A stretch of DNA of 64,000 nt. It comes from Parasphaerochaeta coccoides DSM 17374 (GTDB lineage Bacteria; Spirochaetota; Spirochaetia; Sphaerochaetales; Sphaerochaetaceae). Numbering within the stretch: the first letter of the stretch is position 1; every line of letters begins with the position of its first letter. The translations under genes and the position numbers were made by a program. Positions 57,754 to 64,000 of this stretch are shown here, one piece after another. The notes under the pieces were generated by a model. It ran no database searches, was not told where the DNA came from, and saw only the letters and a program-made list of their open reading frames with translations. Where the stretch lies: contig NC_015436.1 in NCBI RefSeq assembly GCF_000208385.1, positions 744,001 through 808,000 of the forward strand, given 5' to 3'.

Positions 57754-58841
57754 GTGGAAATGTTTTTGGCGAAGCACTGAATATCACGACATTCGGTGAA
57801 TCCCATGGAGCCGCCATCGGGGTTACGATAGACGGCCTGGAAGCGGGTTTCCCCCTTGACCTGGATATGCTCCAAAAGGAAATGAATCGCCGTCGTCCTG
57901 GTGGAAATCCCTTGGCGACACCCCGCAAGGAATCGGACACTATACAGATTTTGAGCGGTATGTTCGATGGACTCACGACTGGCGCTCCCCTGACCATTGT
58001 GCTGTTCAACACGAACCAAAATTCAGCGGACTATACCAATATCGCGGAAGTCTTCCGCCCAGGTCACGCTGACTGGACATGGTACAAAAAATTCACTGTG
58101 CGGGACTGGCGGGGAAGCGGACGGGCAAGCGGACGCGAGACAGCCGCACGGGTCGCCGCCGGCGCAGTCGCAAAACAAGTTCTCGCCGTCCATGGCATAC
58201 AGGTGACTGCCGGAATCACCAGAATCGGCACTATCACGGCCTTGTCGGACAGCCCATGGGAAGAACGTCATCTGAACATCCTCTCCTGCCCCGACCAGGT
58301 TGCCGCTACCAAGATGGCAGAACTGATTGAAAACCTGCGAGCCCATGGAGACAGCGTGGGAGGCATCATAGAATGTCACATCGACGGACTGTGGCCAGGA
58401 ATCGGAGAGCCTGTATTCGATAAACTGACTGCACTCCTGGCTCATGCCATGCTCAGCATAGGCGCAGTGAAAGGCATAGAATTTGGCGATGGCTTCGCCG
58501 CCGCAGGGATGTATGGGTCACAATTCAACGATTCCATGGTAATGGGCAGTGACGAACCAAAGTTCATCACGAATCATGCAGGCGGTACTCTCGGTGGAAT
58601 ATCGACCGGCGAGCAAGTCATCTTCCGCATAGCCATGAAACCGACTTCATCAATCTCCCTTCCCCAGAAGACTGTCAACAAAAAGGGAGAAGAAGAAATC
58701 ATCGAAGTTCATGGTCGTCATGACCCTTGTATCTGTCTTCGGGCAGTTCCGGTCGTCGAGGCCATGGCCGCCCTTGTCATCCTTGACTTGATTTACCGGC
58801 AGAACAGACGCAGCGGACATGCGGAGCAGCTCGGCATATGA
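57750..58841 (+). CDS. aroC: Chorismate synthase
   Basis: 363 residues, normal length. Signatures: TTFGESHGAAIGVTIDG, RRRPGGNPLATPRKESD, DWRGSGRASGRETAARVAAGA and KFITNHAGGTLGGISTGE. FMN-dependent, last step of the shikimate pathway. ATGA overlaps with both neighbours (aroK upstream, XPB gene downstream). Confidence 0.97.
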   Translation: MSGNVFGEALNITTFGESHGAAIGVTIDGLEAGFPLDLDMLQKEMNRRRPGGNPLATPRKESDTIQILSGMFDGLTTGAPLTIVLFNTNQNSADYTNIAEVFRPGHADWTWYKKFTVRDWRGSGRASGRETAARVAAGAVAKQVLAVHGIQVTAGITRIGTITALSDSPWEERHLNILSCPDQVAATKMAELIENLRAHGDSVGGIIECHIDGLWPGIGEPVFDKLTALLAHAMLSIGAVKGIEFGDGFAAAGMYGSQFNDSMVMGSDEPKFITNHAGGTLGGISTGEQVIFRIAMKPTSSISLPQKTVNKKGEEEIIEVHGRHDPCICLRAVPVVEAMAALVILDLIYRQNRRSGHAEQLGI

Positions 58842-60505
58842 GTACTGACAAGCCTCTGGTAATCCAAAGCGACAAGACCTTGCTGCTCGATGTCCATTCC
58901 CCTTTTGCGCAGGAATGTCGAGATTCAATCACTGCGTTCTCAGAGTTGGTGAAATCCCCTGAACATGTGCATACCTTCCTGCTCACCCCGTTGTCGCTCT
59001 GGAATGCGAATGCGGCCGGCATGACAACCGAAGACATCATGGGACGCCTGCGGACATGGTCCCGCTACGACATCCCCGAACCCGTTTCCTACTTCATCAC
59101 CGATATATCGGCGCGTTTCGGATCCTTTGTCATGACCGATATTCCTGATGACGCGGATCACTATCTCCTGACGGTGACGATTCCCAGGTACGCCAAGGAA
59201 ATTTCTTCCCACAAGACTGTCTCATCCCTGCTCTTTCCCAGAGGAAATGATACATTTCTCCTGAACAGATATGCCAGAGGTGAAGTCAAGCTGAAGCTTA
59301 TCAAGCTAGGTTTTCCCGTAGATGACCGCATACCGCTGAAAAAAGGCTTTCCCGTGCCCATGAACCTTCGCCAGCAGACACTGTCAGGCAAGGATTTCTC
59401 CATCAGAGATTATCAGGAAGCGGCGGCTCGTTCACTCTTGGGCGATCGCGGACCAGGCACGGGCTACGGTACCATTGTCCTGCCCTGCGGAGCTGGCAAG
59501 ACCATTGTGGGAATGGATGTCATGTCCCTCCTCCAGATCCGTACCCTCATTCTCACTACCAACGTATCCGCTGTCCACCAATGGATACGGGAAATCTTGG
59601 ATAAGATGGATATTCCTCCTGAGGATGTCGGGGAGTACACCGGAGCAAAGAAAGAAATTAAGCCTGTCACTGTCTGTACCTACCAAGTCGTCACATGGCG
59701 ACCGGATAAAGAAGGCGTTTTTCCTCACATGAGTCTTCTCAGGGAAGGAAACTGGGGCTTGATTATTTATGACGAGGTTCACATGCTTCCCGCGCCTGTC
59801 TTTAAGGTAACAGCGGAGTTACAGGCCGTCCACCGGGTCGGTCTGACAGCCACTTTAATCAGGGAAGACGGCAGGGAAGATGAAGTATTCTCACTCGTCG
59901 GGCCCAAACGTTTCGATGTCCCATGGAGCGAAATGGAAAAACAAGGATGGATAGCCCGTGCATATTGCATTGAGGTGAAAGTCCCCCTCCCCCATGACCT
60001 GGAGCTTACCTATGCCATAGCGGGGAAAAGGGAAAAACACAGGGTTGCAAGCGAGAACCCCATCAAGATGGACGTGCTTGATGAACTTCTTTCCCGACAT
60101 GCCGATGACTACATCCTGATTATTGGCCAATACGTTGACCAACTGAAGCAAATAGCCAGGAAGTATGGCTTCCCTCTGATTACTGGAAGTACGGCGAACA
60201 CACGCAGAGATGACCTGTATGCCGCCTTCCGCTCTGGCGGAGAAAGAGTGCTTGTCGTCTCAAAAGTGGCGAACTTCGCCATTGACCTCCCCGATGCATC
60301 CATTGCCATACAGGTCAGCGGGACATTCGGTTCCCGGCAGGAAGAAGCGCAACGATTGGGACGCATCCTGAGGCCAAAGGCGAAATCCAGCTTCTTCTAC
60401 TCCTTGGTGACTCGTTATTCCTCTGAAGAAGAATTTTCGGAAAACCGTCAGAAATTTCTTGCGGAACAAGGGTATACCTACAAGATTGAGGCGTATGAAC
60501 AATGA
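58838..60505 (+). CDS. XPB/Rad25-type DNA helicase
   Basis: 555 residues. An N-terminal damage-recognition-like domain (about 1-180) and two RecA-like domains: Walker A PCGAGKT at 216-222, DEVH box at 312-315, GLTATLIREDGREDEV (motif III with the RED-type loop), and QEEAQRLGRILRPK (motif VI). Homologous to the eukaryotic repair/transcription helicase XPB; known in archaea and some bacteria, including treponemes. It overlaps aroC and the next gene, so it is translationally coupled to both. Confidence 0.92.
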   Translation: MSTDKPLVIQSDKTLLLDVHSPFAQECRDSITAFSELVKSPEHVHTFLLTPLSLWNANAAGMTTEDIMGRLRTWSRYDIPEPVSYFITDISARFGSFVMTDIPDDADHYLLTVTIPRYAKEISSHKTVSSLLFPRGNDTFLLNRYARGEVKLKLIKLGFPVDDRIPLKKGFPVPMNLRQQTLSGKDFSIRDYQEAAARSLLGDRGPGTGYGTIVLPCGAGKTIVGMDVMSLLQIRTLILTTNVSAVHQWIREILDKMDIPPEDVGEYTGAKKEIKPVTVCTYQVVTWRPDKEGVFPHMSLLREGNWGLIIYDEVHMLPAPVFKVTAELQAVHRVGLTATLIREDGREDEVFSLVGPKRFDVPWSEMEKQGWIARAYCIEVKVPLPHDLELTYAIAGKREKHRVASENPIKMDVLDELLSRHADDYILIIGQYVDQLKQIARKYGFPLITGSTANTRRDDLYAAFRSGGERVLVVSKVANFAIDLPDASIAIQVSGTFGSRQEEAQRLGRILRPKAKSSFFYSLVTRYSSEEEFSENRQKFLAEQGYTYKIEAYEQ

Positions 60506-62565
60506 TGCGGGAAGATGTAATCGCACAATGGGTGAAAATTATTTCACGCTATCCGGACAATTCCTTTTTTTTCATCGCCAGAAATTACCTGGGACACATC
60601 ACCACGCCATTTCACAAACCTGAAATCATTGAGCGTCTCACGAGTTTTTTCCTTGCCCCGGCCATACAGGAAAAGATATTCAGCCTGCTTGATGACGATG
60701 ACAACATGCTCATCAGTGCCGTCATGTTGATGGATTCGCCCTCAAAAGAAGACATACAGAAATTTTTCAGTGACAGGCTCTCCTATGTCGAGCTGCATAA
60801 GAAACTGGTCAACCTTGAAGAAAGATTGATTTTCGTCCCCAGCCCGAATGATATGCGCAACCATATTTCAGTCAACCCGCTTTTCCATGATGAGCTTCAT
60901 AGGAAGGCTGTCGCCTTCTACCCACTCCTTGGTGAAAATCCTCAGCACGCATCGGTATCCGTCCCTGACCGCCCGTTCATTGACGGAGAGTTCCTCAAAG
61001 CCTTTTTCAATCTCATGGCAAGCGGCAGGATTCCCCATGGGAACCCCCTTCCACAGGTGGATAGCACCGTCTATGCCAAGATATTTCCTGCATGGGAACC
61101 CGACAGACTGACACGCGCATTGAGACTTCTGCTTGCATCCGCAGGCAATACTCGGATTTTCACGCTTCATGCTGATAAACACGTCATGATTGACAAGTCC
61201 CGTATGACAGAAATACTTTCCTTGGCTCCGCTCCATTCATTCTGCCTCATCCTTGCATGGATGCTATCAGAGAAACTCGCTTTCTCTCCGGATAACATTC
61301 AATCTATCCAGCAGTCGGTGAATGATTTTCTCTCTACAGCACAAAAACTGGTTCCTTTATACAAAGAAAGCCTTCCCAAGCTCATCACGCTTTGCCTTCA
61401 TGCCAACGGCTTGGATAGACACAGGATTGACCCTGCTGTTTTCCAAGACATCCTTGAAATCAGCGGAGCAGTGGTGGTGGACGGGAATCTCGTCCACATG
61501 TCGGCACATGTCCGCACCCTTCTTTCACAACAAGAACTGCAACAAGAACCGATGCCTCACGGTTCTCGCCTAATCATCGACAGCGACGGCATCCTCTCGT
61601 ATAACAATCCGTCCCCTGCCAAAGCACATGACATGGTATCCTTGATTGCTGATGTCCGGAGCATCGACACATACGTCCATTACGAAATGACCCGTGGAAG
61701 TTTCAGGCGTGCCAGAGATATGGGCATCAGTCTGGAAAACATGTTGCAAGGCATTGAAGACGCAGTAGGAGAAGGAACCGTTCCCCGCTTCCTCCGTGAG
61801 CGGCTCACGGCATGGGAACATCTTTATGGTGAAGCCAGGATTTACGACGGCATCACGCTCGCCTGTTCAGAGCGTCTCAGCAGGATCATCGAACACGTGC
61901 CTGCCTTGGGCATCCATATCCATACCCGCATCTCAAACAACATTTATCTGATGAGACGCGATACTGAACCTCAATGGAGAAAGATACTTGAGGATGCCGG
62001 AGCTGACATGATGCCTGCCTCAATAGGTTCATCGGGCATGTACAAAAAAACTCATGCCACATCCACGATCGGAGAAAACCACCTACGCTGGAATTTCACT
62101 TTGCCGCCCCGTCAGAACTATCTTCTCTGCAATGTCCCATTGCAAAGTACTTATACACACCAAGATTCGTCTTTTCTCAATAGCATTTCCGCTACCGCAA
62201 AGAAAATGGATCTGCGTGGCGATGCCCTTCAGGAAATGGAGAGCCGTATCACCAACAAACTGGTACTTGTCGAATCCCAGCTTGTCAGGGATAGATTGTA
62301 TTCCGGAATCCTTTCTGCCAGTGGCTTTGATTATCAAGGCAAGCTGAATCTTTGCAAGAGCGCAGTCGGGGACGCGTCCATGGTCCTCGAACTCCATTTG
62401 GGTGGAGACACGGAAGATATCATGGTCGTCCAAGCGATGGAAGTGATAGACGCCACGAAAAAGAATGCTATGCTCAAGGCAAAAATCATGCCTGACGGAC
62501 AGGAAAGAATCATTCCAATCAGCAGTATCTTCCGTGTCAGGCGGGAACGGTTCTCACTTTTTTGA
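60502..62565 (+). CDS. XPB-associated protein (helicase-associated N-terminal domain)
   Basis: 687 residues; ATG overlaps the XPB stop (ATGA). Contains no Walker motif. A helical first part (KPEIIERLTSFFLAPAIQEKIFSLLDDDDNMLISAVMLM) and a central domain like the Helicase_C_3 / XPB-Ssl2 N-terminal family (LIIDSDGILSYNNPSPAKAHDMVSLIADVRSIDTYVHYEM). In other bacteria such proteins are encoded beside XPB. It probably controls or partners the helicase (inference). C-terminal 200 residues are of unknown fold. Confidence 0.75.
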   Translation: MMREDVIAQWVKIISRYPDNSFFFIARNYLGHITTPFHKPEIIERLTSFFLAPAIQEKIFSLLDDDDNMLISAVMLMDSPSKEDIQKFFSDRLSYVELHKKLVNLEERLIFVPSPNDMRNHISVNPLFHDELHRKAVAFYPLLGENPQHASVSVPDRPFIDGEFLKAFFNLMASGRIPHGNPLPQVDSTVYAKIFPAWEPDRLTRALRLLLASAGNTRIFTLHADKHVMIDKSRMTEILSLAPLHSFCLILAWMLSEKLAFSPDNIQSIQQSVNDFLSTAQKLVPLYKESLPKLITLCLHANGLDRHRIDPAVFQDILEISGAVVVDGNLVHMSAHVRTLLSQQELQQEPMPHGSRLIIDSDGILSYNNPSPAKAHDMVSLIADVRSIDTYVHYEMTRGSFRRARDMGISLENMLQGIEDAVGEGTVPRFLRERLTAWEHLYGEARIYDGITLACSERLSRIIEHVPALGIHIHTRISNNIYLMRRDTEPQWRKILEDAGADMMPASIGSSGMYKKTHATSTIGENHLRWNFTLPPRQNYLLCNVPLQSTYTHQDSSFLNSISATAKKMDLRGDALQEMESRITNKLVLVESQLVRDRLYSGILSASGFDYQGKLNLCKSAVGDASMVLELHLGGDTEDIMVVQAMEVIDATKKNAMLKAKIMPDGQERIIPISSIFRVRRERFSLF

Positions 62566-62639
62566 GGATGACAAGGAAGTTCCGTGTCGCTGCCAATCAC
62601 CGGAACTTCAGCTTTGCCGTACTCGTGTTGTCCGTCCCG

Positions 62640-64000
62640 TTACCAATCGGGTTCCAGCCAATGGGGGTAATGATATCCTGTAAATGCCTCGAACTGAAGC
62701 TTGCCTTGTTCCAGCAGCATCTGCGCGCCATAGATGACTTCACATCCCGCCTCCGCCGCACGGAGAAGGAAGCGTGTCTGATGAGGCTTATACACAAGGT
62801 CGTATGCTATTTCTTTTCCAGAAAAGACATATCCGGCAGAGGGATCCTCATCGCTGTCAGGTGTCATCCCTACCGATGTCGTCTGAACAATCATATCAGA
62901 CTTGCCGCTGTATTCAGAAATGTTCTCCAGGACATCCCATCCAGCCATGGTTTCCGCAGCCAACTTCCGGGCGGCTTCCGCGCTTCTGTTGAGTATGGTT
63001 ATCTTCACTGAATGATTGTGCAATGCCCACGCCACAGCCCTCGCCGCGCCGCCTGCTCCCAGAATCAAGGCTGTCCTGACTCTCCCTGAAGTGATGGCTG
63101 GCATAAGCTGGGAAAGAAAACCATGGTAGTCGGTGTTGATACCCTTCCACAAATCCTTGACCCGCACGACGGTGTTACAGGAGCCTATCTGCTTGACTTC
63201 ACGGGAGATAGTCCCCAGATAAGGAATCACATCCCGTTTGAAAGGCACGGTAACCGAAAAACCACGGATATCCAAGACATCTGCCAATCTGAAAAAAGGC
63301 CGGACGGCATCGACAGGGAACAAGGAATAGATGGCGTTCTTCTTGATTGCCCGGAAACCAGGATTATGTATCAGTGGGGAAGCCGACTGGGACACAGGAT
63401 TGCCTATGATACCGAAAATTTCAGTTTCAGCGTCAACCTTATCGGCTCCATATACTTCGCTCAACACACGGGCTGAAAGCATCCCTGGAGCAACGGATTC
63501 CGCTGCTTCATCACAGCAGAACATCATGGATGAGCCAATCTTCCTGTATAGGATACGTGTCGGTATTCCAAGCACTCCCATCCCAATGACAATTTTCTCT
63601 GTTGAACCGGGAATTTCATCCTTGATGCGAAAAAGCCTTATCACATCCTCGACGGTATGCGGGGTGACAGCCAGTTTCGGGATGTCCCCTTTTGCCAATA
63701 TGCGTGCCATGCGGGCATAGATATCAGCAGGCATGCCGGAAAAATCATGGTGAGAACGGATGATCCTGATTCCTTTCCTGCGGGCAAGCTGTTCCGCTTC
63801 CGTCTTTTTCAAATCATCCTCAAGATCAACATAAGCAAAGGCTCCCCTGTCCAGTACTTCCTTCATCAAGGAAAGACGTTTCCTTTCCGTACTTGTACAC
63901 AGCCCCCCATCACTTTCCCTGCGACACGTCAGTATCATGGGAACAGGAAACTGCTCCGGCAGACTTCCCGCAAGCCGTGCTTCCGATTCCTCAAGATAGT
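62640..64000 (-). CDS. aroDE: Bifunctional 3-dehydroquinate dehydratase / shikimate dehydrogenase (partial at right edge)
   Basis: The frame stays open to the window edge (YLEESEARLAGSLPEQF precedes the first internal ATG at 63938), so the true start is outside. Counted from that ATG: type I dehydratase with IIRSHHDF (H63/H64) and the Schiff-base lysine K88 in PKLAVTPHT; then shikimate dehydrogenase from about 172, with FGIIGNPVSQSASPLIHN, SVTVPFK (catalytic lysine) and ILGAGGAARAVAWAL (NADP fold). The fusion carries out steps 3 and 4 of the shikimate pathway. It converges on the operon holding aroK and aroC. Confidence 0.95.
   Translation of the reverse strand, partial: YLEESEARLAGSLPEQFPVPMILTCRRESDGGLCTSTERKRLSLMKEVLDRGAFAYVDLEDDLKKTEAEQLARRKGIRIIRSHHDFSGMPADIYARMARILAKGDIPKLAVTPHTVEDVIRLFRIKDEIPGSTEKIVIGMGVLGIPTRILYRKIGSSMMFCCDEAAESVAPGMLSARVLSEVYGADKVDAETEIFGIIGNPVSQSASPLIHNPGFRAIKKNAIYSLFPVDAVRPFFRLADVLDIRGFSVTVPFKRDVIPYLGTISREVKQIGSCNTVVRVKDLWKGINTDYHGFLSQLMPAITSGRVRTALILGAGGAARAVAWALHNHSVKITILNRSAEAARKLAAETMAGWDVLENISEYSGKSDMIVQTTSVGMTPDSDEDPSAGYVFSGKEIAYDLVYKPHQTRFLLRAAEAGCEVIYGAQMLLEQGKLQFEAFTGYHYPHWLEPDW

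Overview
The window comes from a spirochaete, most likely a relative of Sphaerochaeta/Parasphaerochaeta (inference). Supporting signs are a base composition near 50% GC, the 16S sequence type, two diverged EF-G paralogues side by side, a bacterial XPB helicase pair, DUF4912 and GH57 glycan genes, and an arrangement dprA-xer-hslV-hslU that recalls Firmicutes. No phage, insertion sequence or CRISPR array was seen; nearly all genes are housekeeping or sugar-utilisation genes.

Left part (1-15.8 kb). The tail of a penicillin-binding transpeptidase runs off the left edge. Facing it is a 15-kb minus-strand gene train with overlaps or very short gaps: mraZ, rsmH, an ftsL-like gene, murF, mraY, ftsW, ftsQ, ftsA, ftsZ, a tyrosine recombinase, dprA, a second tyrosine recombinase, hslV, hslU and flhF. 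A cell division/wall cluster (without ftsI, murE, murD, murG, murC) is thus fused to a chromosome-maintenance and protease cluster. TGG repeats upstream of mraZ look like its own operator.

16-24.6 kb. A GH57 alpha-glucan branching enzyme and a DUF4912 gene (minus) diverge from a large GH57/DUF3536 gene (plus): a poorly characterised alpha-glucan locus. Then come degT-nadK-recN (minus); the DegT-like protein lacks the PLP lysine.

24.9-30.2 kb. One rRNA operon on the minus strand, 16S-tRNA-Ala-23S-5S, with a clear promoter (TTGACT-17-TACAGT) beside a 62-nt pyrimidine tract.

30.3-41.1 kb. An AhpC-type peroxiredoxin, a ComM-type AAA ATPase, an XRE-family regulator next to an unannotated remnant of a 4Fe-4S ferredoxin, then a sugar ABC transporter (two permeases, one binding protein; no ATPase) with a large predicted glycosidase and a GH43 beta-xylosidase-like enzyme. 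A bidirectional terminator separates this from a minus-strand tRNA-Lys/tRNA-Glu pair.

41.2-48.1 kb. A Zn/Cd-type P-ATPase behind an ArsR/SmtB-like operator, then two EF-G family genes, neither in a ribosomal-protein context.

48.1-64 kb. mfd-trmB (minus), an inositol-monophosphatase family gene, a YhhQ-type transporter, an ACT-domain protein, nrdR and dgt (dNTP control), then an overlapping plus-strand operon: small membrane protein, aroK, aroC, XPB helicase and XPB-associated protein. A fused aroD-aroE gene runs off the right edge. Shikimate-pathway genes and an XPB repair/remodelling pair are therefore translationally coupled.
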